DNA of 11,888 nucleotides. It comes from JAFGWO01 sp965603295. GTDB lineage: Bacteria > BMS3Abin14. This document shows, piece after piece, positions 1-7,119 of this stretch (position 1 is the stretch's first letter; each line of letters starts with the position of its first letter). Location: the NCBI GenBank assembly GCA_965603295.1, contig CBFDCL010000070.1, positions 1 through 11,888 on the forward strand, read 5' to 3'. Position numbers and translations under genes: made by a program. The notes under the pieces were generated by a model. The model ran no database searches. It was not told where the DNA came from and worked only from the letters and a program-made list of their open reading frames with translations.

Positions 1-9
1 GCGAGGAGG

Positions 10-1011
10 ATGAGCGGCACTGAAAACGTGCCGGATCGGATGAACAGCGTTCCTGTTCGCACTCTTTATGAACACAACAGGGAGGACCTCGAACTGGAGA
101 TCCTCGCTGGTTTCGAAGGGCTCGACCGGAAAATAAGGGCCTCCCGAATTCAGAAGCCGGGCCTTGCCCTCGCTGGGTTCCTGGATCAGCTTCACGGAGA
201 AAGGGTCCAGATCGTCGGGCAGACCGAGCTTTCCTACCTGGACACCCTGGAAGATAAGGTGGCTGAAAACAGGCTTGAAAAGCTCTGTTCCGCGGACGTT
301 TCCTGCCTGATCCTCACCAAAGCCCTGGCTCCCCCCCCTGCGCTGCTGATCTACTGTGACCGGTTTGGTCTGACCCTTTTCAAGACCCCTTACACTTCCT
401 CAAACCTGATCCGCAGGGTAACGGCGTATCTGGAGGATATCCTTGCCCCGGAAACCTCCCTTCACGGCTGTCTCGTGGATGTCTTCGGCGTGGGTATTTT
501 CATCATCGGCAAAAGCGGGATTGGCAAGAGTGAATGCGCCTTGGGGCTCGTGGAGAGGGGACACCGGTTCGTAGCGGACGATCTGGTGGTGATCAGAAAC
601 AAGGTGCCGGGAATCCTTGTCGGCCGCGCTGCGGAACTCATCAGAAATCACATGGAGATCCGGGGCCTGGGCATTATCAACATCAGGGATCTGTTCGGTG
701 TGTCCTCTATCCGGCAGGGCCAGAAGATCGATCTTGTCGTTGAGCTTGTCCCGTGGGAACCGGAAGTGGAGGTGGAGCGGCTCGGTCTCGATGAACACGG
801 TTACTCCATCCTCGATGTCGAGGTCCCTCACCTTGAGATCCAGGTTCGTCCGGGGCGGGATCTAACCCTAATCCTCGAGGTGGCTGCCAGGAACCACCTT
901 CTCAAGAGGATGGGATATCACGCGGCCAGGGAGTTCGAGAAAACCTTCTCGGAGAGGCTTTCGGAGCAGCCCCGGAAACGCGGCAGCCTTGATCTGGATC
1001 CGGCCGAATGA
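10..1011 (+). CDS. hprK: HPr kinase/phosphorylase
   Basis: Bifunctional cytoplasmic enzyme that phosphorylates HPr on Ser46 and removes that phosphate, linking PTS state to metabolism. Seen: an N-terminal domain (about residues 12-140), then the catalytic domain with His152 in LHGCLVDVFG, a P-loop GKSGIGKS at 167-174, VADD at 188-191 and the HprK signature EIRGLGIINIRDLFG from 216. Its length (333 aa, or 323 from the internal ATG) is close to the usual 310-330. The start is uncertain. The ATG at 10 directly abuts a GAGGAGG and overlaps a TGA at 11-13 that could end an unseen upstream gene (ATGA coupling). The in-frame ATG at 40 (MNSVPVRTLYE) matches the usual family N-terminus better but has a weak ribosome site. 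It overlaps rapZ by 4 bp. Its substrate HPr, with Ser46, is encoded at the end of the same operon. Confidence 0.96.
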   Translation: MSGTENVPDRMNSVPVRTLYEHNREDLELEILAGFEGLDRKIRASRIQKPGLALAGFLDQLHGERVQIVGQTELSYLDTLEDKVAENRLEKLCSADVSCLILTKALAPPPALLIYCDRFGLTLFKTPYTSSNLIRRVTAYLEDILAPETSLHGCLVDVFGVGIFIIGKSGIGKSECALGLVERGHRFVADDLVVIRNKVPGILVGRAAELIRNHMEIRGLGIINIRDLFGVSSIRQGQKIDLVVELVPWEPEVEVERLGLDEHGYSILDVEVPHLEIQVRPGRDLTLILEVAARNHLLKRMGYHAAREFEKTFSERLSEQPRKRGSLDLDPAE

Positions 1012-1877
1012 CCGATACCGAATTTCTCATCATCTCAGGATACTCCGGGTCCGGAAAGACAACCGCTTTGAGATCCCTGGAGGATATGGGTTTTTTTGCC
1101 GTGGACAACCTTCCTGTAGGTTTACTGCCCTCTTTTGTCGAGCAGGCTTCCCACCCGGAATCCCCCGTTTCCAGGGCGGTCATGGTCATGGATATCCGGG
1201 GGAGGGAGACCGTCGGCCTGTATCCCGAGGCCATCCGGTCTCTCCGGGACAAGGGGACCAAGATCGCCCTGGTCTTCCTTGACGCTTCTCCCGAAACTCT
1301 TCAAAAACGGTTCAGTGAAACGAGGAGGGTTCACCCCCTGGACCCGTCCCTTTCCCTTCCTGAAGCCCTGGTTCGGGAGCGAAAGATCCTGGAACCGATC
1401 CGTCAGGCGGCTGATATCTATATCGACACCACGGATCTCGGTCATCACGATCTCAGGAAGCTGATGAAGGACCGCTTCGGGGTTGAGGAGGACCGGGACA
1501 AGATGCTGCTTTCCTTCGTTTCTTTCGGTTTCAAGTCCGGCTTGCCCAAGGAATCGGACCTTGTCATCGACGTTCGTTTTCTGGCCAACCCTTTCTTCGT
1601 TGTTGGCCTGCGGGAGAAGGACGGCCGGGATCCGGAGGTCAGGGAATTCGTTGATACGGCATCCGGGACGGAGGAGTTCGTCGAGCGGTTGATTTCCTTT
1701 GTGGACTACCTCTTGCCGAAATACCTTGAAGAGGGAAGGGGCTATCTCACCGTGGCCATCGGGTGCACGGGGGGACGGCATCGCTCTGTTGCAATCGTCG
1801 AACGGATATCGCAATATTTCGTGGACCGGGGACCCGTCTGGGTTCAGGTAAAGCATCGCGATCTGCCGGAGGGCTGA
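1008..1877 (+). CDS. rapZ: RapZ/YvcJ-family nucleotide-binding protein (RNase adapter)
   Basis: RapZ family, 289 aa, close to the family's usual length. Seen: Walker A GYSGSGKT at residues 11-18, a Walker B-like stretch VVMDIRGRE near 58-66, and the C-terminal signature GCTGGRHRSVAIVERI. In Escherichia coli RapZ is an RNA-binding adapter that directs RNase E to the small RNA GlmZ and senses glucosamine-6-phosphate. In other bacteria the homologue YvcJ binds nucleotides or UDP-GlcNAc, so the RNA role is not assured here. The gene starts inside the hprK stop (ATGA, 4 bp overlap) and is followed after 5 bp by the EIIA gene, so it belongs to the PTS operon. Family assignment is firm; the cellular role is inferred. 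Confidence 0.95.
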   Translation: MTDTEFLIISGYSGSGKTTALRSLEDMGFFAVDNLPVGLLPSFVEQASHPESPVSRAVMVMDIRGRETVGLYPEAIRSLRDKGTKIALVFLDASPETLQKRFSETRRVHPLDPSLSLPEALVRERKILEPIRQAADIYIDTTDLGHHDLRKLMKDRFGVEEDRDKMLLSFVSFGFKSGLPKESDLVIDVRFLANPFFVVGLREKDGRDPEVREFVDTASGTEEFVERLISFVDYLLPKYLEEGRGYLTVAIGCTGGRHRSVAIVERISQYFVDRGPVWVQVKHRDLPEG

Positions 1878-1882
1878 GACAT

Positions 1883-2293
1883 ATGATGAACAATTTTGGT
1901 GTCGTTGTTGTCTCTCACGGGGATCTGGGGCAATCCCTCCTGGAAACGTGCAGAATGATCACCGGTGAGATGTCGGGGATCGTCAGCGTTTCCGTCGGTT
2001 CTTCCGACGATGTGGAAATGGTGTGCGAAAAGATCTCCGCCGCCATTCAGGATGTAAAAGGTCCGGACGGGGTGATCCTTCTTGTCGATATGTTCGGAGG
2101 AACCCCTTCGAATATCGCCCTTTCTTTTCTGACGGGCAAGGATGTGGAGGTTGTGACCGGTGTCAACCTGCCTATGCTCACCAAGCTCTTTGCCTTTGGC
2201 CCCAAGATACCCCTGCACGAGGCTGCGGTCCTTCTCAGGGATTACGGCCGGGAACATATCAAAGTGGCCACCGAATATCTTATCGGTGACTGA
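1883..2293 (+). CDS. PTS system mannose-family EIIA protein
   Basis: Soluble EIIA of the mannose/sorbose PTS family, 136 aa as a stand-alone domain. It accepts phosphate from phospho-HPr on a histidine and passes it to EIIB. Seen: FGVVVVSHGDLG with the likely phospho-acceptor His12, and the family motif DMFGGTPSN at residues 69-77. The ATG at 1883 is preceded by GGAGGG at 1868-1873; an ATG at 1886 is equally possible. An open frame extends upstream into rapZ but carries no family sequence, so the internal start is preferred. It sits 5 bp after rapZ and 2 bp before EIIB. No sugar specificity can be read from the sequence. Confidence 0.94.
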   Translation: MMNNFGVVVVSHGDLGQSLLETCRMITGEMSGIVSVSVGSSDDVEMVCEKISAAIQDVKGPDGVILLVDMFGGTPSNIALSFLTGKDVEVVTGVNLPMLTKLFAFGPKIPLHEAAVLLRDYGREHIKVATEYLIGD

Positions 2294-2295
2294 TC

Positions 2296-2784
2296 GTGTC
2301 CGTCGTTCTCGCCAGAGTGGACGACAGGCTGGTTCACGGTCAGGTGATCGAAGGCTGGGTTCCTTATGTTTCGGCGGATGTGGTTATCGTCGCGAGCGAT
2401 GAGATTTATCTTGATCCTGGCAGATGCCGCCTGTTGACACTTATCGCTCCTGACCACGTCCATCTGATCGTCGTCCCCCTTCAGAAGCTGGGAAAGCTCC
2501 TTCGGGACAGGGATTCCTCAAATATGCTCCTTCTCTTCGAGGATCTTGACGGCGTTCTCTCAGCCCTTGAACTCGGTGTGAACCTCGATCGCGTCAATCT
2601 CGGGAACCTGCATCATGTCAGAGGCGGTGTGGAGGTTACGCCGGGTATTTACCTTAACAGAAAAGATATCCAAGCGGTTCGCGACCTCACACGGCAAGGG
2701 GTTTTTGTCGAGGCCCGGGAAGTGCCTGACAGCAAGCCTTGTGACCTCATGGAATTCATCAAAAGGACCGAGGGGTTGATATAA
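2296..2784 (+). CDS. PTS system mannose-family EIIB protein
   Basis: EIIB of the mannose/sorbose family, 162 aa, close to the usual 155-165. It receives phosphate from EIIA and transfers it to sugar at the EIIC/EIID transporter. Seen: the near-invariant N-terminal motif RVDDRLVHGQV with the phospho-acceptor His14, and the conserved body that includes GNLHHVRGG. It starts with GTG two bases after the EIIA stop and has only a weak ribosome site, so it probably relies on translational coupling. Its TAA stop directly abuts the EIIC start. EIIA and EIIB are separate proteins here, unlike the fused EIIAB (ManX) of E. coli. Confidence 0.94.
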   Translation: MSVVLARVDDRLVHGQVIEGWVPYVSADVVIVASDEIYLDPGRCRLLTLIAPDHVHLIVVPLQKLGKLLRDRDSSNMLLLFEDLDGVLSALELGVNLDRVNLGNLHHVRGGVEVTPGIYLNRKDIQAVRDLTRQGVFVEAREVPDSKPCDLMEFIKRTEGLI

Positions 2785-3459
2785 ATGAGCAACCCACTGT
2801 TGCAGATCCTCGTTGCCTCCGTTTTCGCGGGCGTTATCAGCATCGACCTCGTGGCTTTCGGCCAGTTCCAGCTGTCTCGCCCCGTGGTGGCCGCGTCCCT
2901 CCTCGGTCTTCTCCTGGGCTGCCCCGCTGAAGGGGTCGTGGTCGGCCTGATCTTTGAACTCCTCTTCCTGGACTCTTTGCCGGTGGGATCGTTCATCCCG
3001 GATCAGGCCCTTTTCCCCGCCCTTACGGCTGTCGTTATCGTCGGCGTGGGGCAAGCCCCCGGTGTCCTTCCCGTGGCCGTCATCGTAGCGATCCCATCCC
3101 TTGCCGCGAGCCGTTGGGCGGATACACAATGGAGACGGAGCAATGAGAGGATATATAACAAGGCCGAAATTTACCTCCGTCTGGGAAGGTCCGACCTTGC
3201 CGAAATGCAGCACCGGTTCGCCGTCCTGAGGGCCGGGTTTTTTCACTTCCTGGCTTTCCTTTTTTCCTGTTCGATCCTGGTTCCCGTCTGCGGGATCGTG
3301 GTGAAGGGGATCCCCGGTTCCCCGGCTTTCCTCACTGTAGCCGCTGCCGTGCCCTTCCTGACCGGTCTCGCCGCCCTGTCCGCCGACCGGGTTCGAAGGA
3401 GGGGTTGGATCGGTTTCGCTGTTGGCCTTTCCTTCGGTGTCCTGACAGGTCTGGTGTGA
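2785..3459 (+). CDS. PTS system mannose/sorbose-family EIIC membrane protein
   Basis: Integral membrane sugar-channel subunit of the mannose-type PTS (sorbose EIIC family). At 224 aa it is somewhat shorter than the typical 250-270. Seen: a hydrophobic protein with the N-terminal family pattern ISIDLVAFGQFQLSRPVVAA, GLIFELLFLDSLPVGSFIPD, and several further hydrophobic segments toward the C-terminus, with a polar loop near residues 115-145. The start follows the EIIB stop without a gap, and GAGGGG about ten bases upstream is the likely ribosome site. It should form a complex with the EIID product of the next gene. The substrate is unknown, and a purely regulatory role is possible given the missing Enzyme I and catabolic genes. 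Confidence 0.92.
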   Translation: MSNPLLQILVASVFAGVISIDLVAFGQFQLSRPVVAASLLGLLLGCPAEGVVVGLIFELLFLDSLPVGSFIPDQALFPALTAVVIVGVGQAPGVLPVAVIVAIPSLAASRWADTQWRRSNERIYNKAEIYLRLGRSDLAEMQHRFAVLRAGFFHFLAFLFSCSILVPVCGIVVKGIPGSPAFLTVAAAVPFLTGLAALSADRVRRRGWIGFAVGLSFGVLTGLV

Positions 3460-3467
3460 GGCCGTTT

Positions 3468-4196
3468 ATGAAGATGTCCATCCAGGATCGCTTCACCATA
3501 TTTCTCCGGTCCCTCTCGGTTCAGGGTTCGTGGAATTTTCCGAGGATGCAGGGGCTCGGATTGTTCTACGTTCTGGCACCATGGCTGCGGAAGGTTAGCG
3601 GAGAACGGTTTCAGGAGGCCTGCAGGCGGCACCTTGGATACTTCAACACGCACCCGTTTTTCGTGCCCTACGTTGCCGGTGTGATCGCCCGTCTTGAACA
3701 GGAAGGGAAGGGTGAGGAAAGCGTTCGTGCGAGGAACAGCATGATGGGTCCCCTGGGCGCCTTGGGCGATGGTCTTTTCTGGGCAAATGTCCGTCCGGCA
3801 GCCGTACTCCTTGCTGTTGCGGTTTCCTTCCGCTGGCCGTGGGCCGCCGCCCCCGTTCTGCTTGTTGCCTTCAACGCGATCCATCTTCCGGAAATGTGGG
3901 ATGGTATTAGGGCAGGTTTTCGCCGAAGCGACAACCCCTTCGAAGCCATCTCCACCGGGAGGGGAAAGAGCATCTCATACTTTTCCGGGCATCTCGTCAT
4001 GCCGGCATGCGGTTTTATCCTCGGCGCAGCAGCGTTTCGCTCCCAGACTCCCGTGTCCGTTTTGACCCTGTTCGGGCTGGGCGTATTACTTTTTCGCAGG
4101 AAATTCAAAATACCGTCTGTTTTCGGTTATCTTCTCGCCGCCGCTCTTCTCCTGGGCGCGGCGGGGGTCAGGATGAGGTTGCCATGGTTCATGTAA
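3468..4196 (+). CDS. PTS system mannose-family EIID membrane protein
   Basis: Second membrane subunit of the mannose-type PTS, 242 aa (usual about 270-285, so slightly short). Seen: the diagnostic N-terminus LSVQGSWNFPRMQGLG, then LGYFNTHPFFVPYVAG and MGPLGALGDGLFW, followed by hydrophobic C-terminal segments. The frame is open from 3405, inside the EIIC gene. The ATG at 3468 is chosen because it follows a GAGG (3458-3461) with 6-base spacing and gives the family N-terminus. The 3' end overlaps the HPr gene by 13 bp, which implies coupled translation. Confidence 0.93.
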   Translation: MKMSIQDRFTIFLRSLSVQGSWNFPRMQGLGLFYVLAPWLRKVSGERFQEACRRHLGYFNTHPFFVPYVAGVIARLEQEGKGEESVRARNSMMGPLGALGDGLFWANVRPAAVLLAVAVSFRWPWAAAPVLLVAFNAIHLPEMWDGIRAGFRRSDNPFEAISTGRGKSISYFSGHLVMPACGFILGAAAFRSQTPVSVLTLFGLGVLLFRRKFKIPSVFGYLLAAALLLGAAGVRMRLPWFM

Positions 4197-4459
4197 AATT
4201 AATCGTCTGCAACGATCTCGGTTTCCATGCCCGGGCCGCAGCCAGATTTGTCCAGGAATCTTCCCGCTCCCAGAGCGATGTCTGGCTTTCCAAAGGTTCC
4301 CTGAGGGTGAACGGAAAGAGTATCATGGGCATCCTGACCCTGGCTGCCGCCAAGGGGGAGGAAATAACCGTTGAAGTCGAAGGGCCTGACGAGGGGGAAA
4401 CCCTCGATGCGCTTGGGAGCCTTGTACGCCGCGGTTTCGAGGATAAAAATGAGGACTAG
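4184..4459 (+). CDS. ptsH: HPr phosphocarrier protein
   Basis: HPr-family phosphocarrier, 91 aa. Enzyme I would phosphorylate His15 and HprK would phosphorylate Ser46. Seen: DLGFHARAAA with His15 and Arg17, and VNGKSIMGIL with Ser46 in its usual place. The residue after Arg17 is Ala18, where most HPr proteins have Pro in the HARPA motif. The ATG at 4184 is chosen over the longer open frame because GAGG at 4175-4178 lies 5 bases upstream and it gives the canonical N-terminus. It overlaps EIID by 13 bp and ends the operon; Enzyme I, often the next gene in related operons, is absent. Both regulatory residues are intact, which fits a role with the hprK product encoded upstream. An NPr-type paralogue is possible. 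Confidence 0.93.
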   Translation: MVHVKLIVCNDLGFHARAAARFVQESSRSQSDVWLSKGSLRVNGKSIMGILTLAAAKGEEITVEVEGPDEGETLDALGSLVRRGFEDKNED

Positions 4460-4472
4460 ATCTGCAAGTTCC

Positions 4473-4501
4473 TTGTTAAGAGGGTGAGGGTCTGCTAGTT
4501 A
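4473..4501 (+). promoter_or_regulatory. possible sigma-70-type promoter for metK-ahcY
   Basis: The 88-bp AT-rich gap between the HPr stop and metK holds TTGTTA (4473-4478) and TAGTTA (4496-4501) exactly 17 bases apart. The -35 matches consensus well and the -10 poorly. TATTAA at 4521-4526 is another candidate -10. The case for a promoter is mainly that this is the only real gap between the PTS operon and the SAM-cycle genes. No SAM or SAH riboswitch structure was recognised. Confidence 0.25.
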
Positions 4502-4547
4502 AGAACGTTGTTGTCTAGATTATTAAAATGCTGAAGGGAGTGATTTG

Positions 4548-5696
4548 ATGAGCATGACAAACTTTCTTTTCACTTCGGAATCCGTCACGGAAGGCCATCC
4601 GGACAAGATCTGTGATCAGATTTCCGATGCTATTCTCGATGAGATCATTGCCGTGGACCGTAACTGCCGAGTCGCCTGTGAAACCCTTGCGACCACCGGA
4701 CTTGTTGTTATAGCTGGGGAGATCACGACGGAAGTTTACGTTGAGATCCCAGATGTGGCCAGGAGAGTGATCCGGGATGTGGGGTACGACAGTTCCGATA
4801 TGGGTTTCGACTGGGAATCGTGCGGTGTTCTGACATCGATTCACAAACAATCTCCGGATATTGCCATGGGGGTCGACCCGGGAGGGGCCGGCGATCAGGG
4901 GCTGATGTTCGGTTACGCGTGCACTGAAACGGATGTTCTGATGCCCATGCCCATCGTCTATGCTCACGCGCTGACCAGGAGGCTTTCCCAGGTTCGGAAG
5001 GAGGGGGTTCTTGACTTTCTGAGGCCGGACGGCAAATCGCAGGTTACCATCGAATACCACGATCATACACCCATCCGCGTAGAGGCGGTCGTCGTCTCAT
5101 CGCAGCATTCCCCCGAAGCCACCGAGGAGCAGATCCGGGAGGGTGTCATCGAGGAGGTGATCAAGAAAACACTTCCGGTGGAGATGCTCGATGAAAACAC
5201 CCGGTATTTTGTCAACCCAACGGGCCGGTTTGTGGTAGGCGGACCCATGGGTGACACGGGGCTCACGGGCCGGAAGATCATCGTGGACACCTATGGAGGC
5301 CAGGGGAGCCACGGCGGAGGGGCTTTTTCGGGGAAAGATCCTTCCAAGGTGGACCGTTCCGCTTCATACCTTGCAAGGTACATTGCCAAAAATGTGGTAG
5401 CAGCGGGCCTTGCCGAACGGTGCGAAGTGCAGCTGGCGTACGCTATCGGTGTGGCGGACCCTGTATCGGTGATGATCAATTCCTTCGGTACCGCAAAAAT
5501 ACCGCCCGACAGCATCGCCCGGGCTGTCCGGGAGGTTTTCCCTCTTAAACCGCGGGAGATCATTAAGGAGCTGGACCTGCTCAGGCCGATTTATGAAAAG
5601 ACAGCTGTTTACGGCCATTTCGGACGAAAAGGGGCTGAATTCACGTGGGAAAAAACCGACAGGGTCGCCGACCTCAGGTCCGCGACAGGAGTGTAA
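4548..5696 (+). CDS. metK: S-adenosylmethionine synthetase (methionine adenosyltransferase)
   Basis: Makes S-adenosylmethionine from methionine and ATP in the cytoplasm. The protein is 382 aa, the usual bacterial length. Seen: SVTEGHPDK at residues 12-20, the signature GAGDQGLMFGYA at 113-124, and the ATP/phosphate loop GGGAFSGKDPSKVDRS at about 256-271. The ATG at 4548 is preceded by GAAGGGAG at 4533-4540 with 7-base spacing, and the ATG at 4554 is a less well spaced alternative. It is followed after 6 bp by ahcY, so the pair forms a SAM-cycle unit that probably has its own promoter in the gap after HPr. Confidence 0.98.
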   Translation: MSMTNFLFTSESVTEGHPDKICDQISDAILDEIIAVDRNCRVACETLATTGLVVIAGEITTEVYVEIPDVARRVIRDVGYDSSDMGFDWESCGVLTSIHKQSPDIAMGVDPGGAGDQGLMFGYACTETDVLMPMPIVYAHALTRRLSQVRKEGVLDFLRPDGKSQVTIEYHDHTPIRVEAVVVSSQHSPEATEEQIREGVIEEVIKKTLPVEMLDENTRYFVNPTGRFVVGGPMGDTGLTGRKIIVDTYGGQGSHGGGAFSGKDPSKVDRSASYLARYIAKNVVAAGLAERCEVQLAYAIGVADPVSVMINSFGTAKIPPDSIARAVREVFPLKPREIIKELDLLRPIYEKTAVYGHFGRKGAEFTWEKTDRVADLRSATGV

Positions 5697-5702
5697 TACA
5701 AC

Positions 5703-6959
5703 ATGAACTATCATATCAGGGATCTTAACCTTGCCGAGGATGGACGCCTCCGGATCGAGTGGGCGGCGCAGACTATGCCGGTCCTGGCTCTCATTGAGGA
5801 GCGGTTCCGCAAAGAACGACCGCTGGAAGGGGTGAGGCTGGCAGCCTGCCTTCATGTGACCACGGAAACGGCTCAGCTTATGAAGACCCTCAAGGCCGGA
5901 GGTGCGGAAGTGTTCCTGTGCGCTTCCAACCCCCTCAGTACGCAGGACGACGTAACAGCCTCCCTCGTGTCGGACGAGGAGATTCCGGTTTTTGCCATTA
6001 AGGGGGAGGACAACGACACTTACTATTCCCATATCCAGGCTGTTCTGGACGCCGGGCCCCACCTGACCATGGATGACGGGGCCGATCTTGTTTCCGTCCT
6101 TCACACCAAGAGATCCGATCTTCTGGCCGACATGATCGGCGGCACGGAGGAGACGACTACGGGGGTTATCCGGCTCAAGGCCATGGCGGCGGACGGGGTG
6201 CTGAGGTGTCCTGTCGTGGCGGTCAACGATGCGGATACCAAGCACCTTTTCGACAACCGGTACGGGACGGGGCAAAGCACGGTGGATGGTATCCTGCGGG
6301 CCACGAACAGGCTGATATCGGGATCCGTGTTCGTCATCGCCGGGTACGGCTGGTGCGGACGGGGTCTGGCCATGCGGGCGCAGGGGATGGGCGCGAGGGT
6401 CATCGTGACGGAAGTGGACCCTGTGAAGGGGCTGGAAGCCCTCATGGACGGTTTTTCCGTTATGCCGATGGACCAGGCTGCCTCCTTGGGGGATTTCTTC
6501 TGTACGGTTACGGGAAACATCCACGTTATCAGGGCCGAACACTTCCAGGCAATGAAAGACGGGGCCATTGTATCGAATGCGGGACACTTCAATGTGGAGC
6601 TGGATTTAGAAGCCCTTGCGGAGGTGACGCGGAACCGGCGGATCATCCGGCCTTTCATGGAAGAATTCACCCTTGTAAACGGAAACCGGGTTTATATCCT
6701 GGCCGAGGGAAGACTAGTCAACCTGTCCGCCGCGGAAGGGCACCCCTCCAGTGTCATGGATATGAGCTTCGCCAACCAGGCCCTTTCGGCCGAGTATATG
6801 GTCAAGGAGGGCAGCCGGCTTGAAAAGGACGTGTATTCGGTCCCGGTCCAGATTGACCACGAGATTGCCCGTCTGAAGCTTTCCGCCATGAAGGCCCGGA
6901 TCGATACCCTCACTGAGGAGCAGGTCAAATACCTCAGCTCATGGGATATGGGTACGTAA
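5703..6959 (+). CDS. ahcY: Adenosylhomocysteinase (S-adenosylhomocysteine hydrolase)
   Basis: NAD-dependent enzyme that splits S-adenosylhomocysteine into adenosine and homocysteine, relieving inhibition of methyltransferases. Seen: DDGADL at 124-129, GGTEETTTG at 146-154, the catalytic NDADTKHLFDN at 175-185, the Rossmann loop GYGWCGRG at 214-221 and NAGHFNVE at 292-299. At 418 aa it is the short form. It ends near LSSWDMGT and lacks the C-terminal Tyr-containing tail found in the longer eukaryotic and proteobacterial type, so it resembles the form known from archaea and Thermotoga. The likely ribosome site (AGGAG) lies in the end of metK. Transcription probably ends at the palindrome at 7069-7100. 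Confidence 0.97.
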   Translation: MNYHIRDLNLAEDGRLRIEWAAQTMPVLALIEERFRKERPLEGVRLAACLHVTTETAQLMKTLKAGGAEVFLCASNPLSTQDDVTASLVSDEEIPVFAIKGEDNDTYYSHIQAVLDAGPHLTMDDGADLVSVLHTKRSDLLADMIGGTEETTTGVIRLKAMAADGVLRCPVVAVNDADTKHLFDNRYGTGQSTVDGILRATNRLISGSVFVIAGYGWCGRGLAMRAQGMGARVIVTEVDPVKGLEALMDGFSVMPMDQAASLGDFFCTVTGNIHVIRAEHFQAMKDGAIVSNAGHFNVELDLEALAEVTRNRRIIRPFMEEFTLVNGNRVYILAEGRLVNLSAAEGHPSSVMDMSFANQALSAEYMVKEGSRLEKDVYSVPVQIDHEIARLKLSAMKARIDTLTEEQVKYLSSWDMGT

Positions 6960-6966
6960 CAACAGG

Positions 6967-6994
6967 ACCAAAGTCCAACGTCCAAAGTCCAACG
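6967..6994 (+). repeat. degenerate 7-bp tandem array, four units
   Basis: Four consecutive heptamers: ACCAAAG, TCCAACG, TCCAAAG, TCCAACG. The 13-base string CCAAAGTCCAACG occurs twice with a 14-base period (6968 and 6982). The array starts 7 bases after the ahcY stop and lies in its probable 3' untranslated region. It is too short for a CRISPR array and has no spacers. Confidence 0.8.
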
Positions 6995-7021
6995 GGAGAT
7001 CAACGGCTCGCGAAAGGGGGC

Positions 7022-7070
7022 CGCTCAACTTCAAACCCCGAACCTCAAACTCCAAGCTTCAAACTATAAA
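7022..7070 (+). repeat. second degenerate 7-bp periodic array, seven units
   Basis: Seven consecutive heptamers follow the pattern C-Y-Y-C-A-A-A loosely: CGCTCAA, CTTCAAA, CCCCGAA, CCTCAAA, CTCCAAG, CTTCAAA, CTATAAA. Every unit starts with C and has A at its sixth position. The + strand is rich in C and A with few G, so the RNA should be unstructured. It runs directly into the terminator palindrome. Confidence 0.65.
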
Positions 7071-7100
7071 AAAACCCGCCTCTTAAGAGGCGGGTTTTTT
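7069..7100. terminator. bidirectional intrinsic terminator between ahcY and the rhodanese gene
   Basis: A perfect 32-bp palindrome: six A, then CCCGCCTCTTAAGAGGCGGG (7075-7094), then six T. The hairpin is GC-rich with a TTAA centre, and a U-run follows it on either strand. It lies between the convergent ahcY (+) and rhodanese (-) genes, 19 bases past the rhodanese stop, and can terminate both. Confidence 0.95.
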
Positions 7101-7119
7101 GCGTTCTTTTGAGTTGTTG

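Noticed and set aside
4460..4547. SAM or SAH riboswitch upstream of metK
   Set aside because: The gap is only 88 bp and AT-rich, and I could not find conserved stems or core sequences of known SAM or SAH riboswitch classes. A covariance-model search would settle it.
5364..6587. Open frame of 407 codons on the - strand across metK and ahcY
   Set aside because: It spans two clearly identified genes on the other strand and their junction, is rich in His/Arg/Pro, and has no recognisable domain.
6967..7070. CRISPR-like array after ahcY
   Set aside because: The units are 7 bp and directly abutting, with no spacers and no cas genes nearby.
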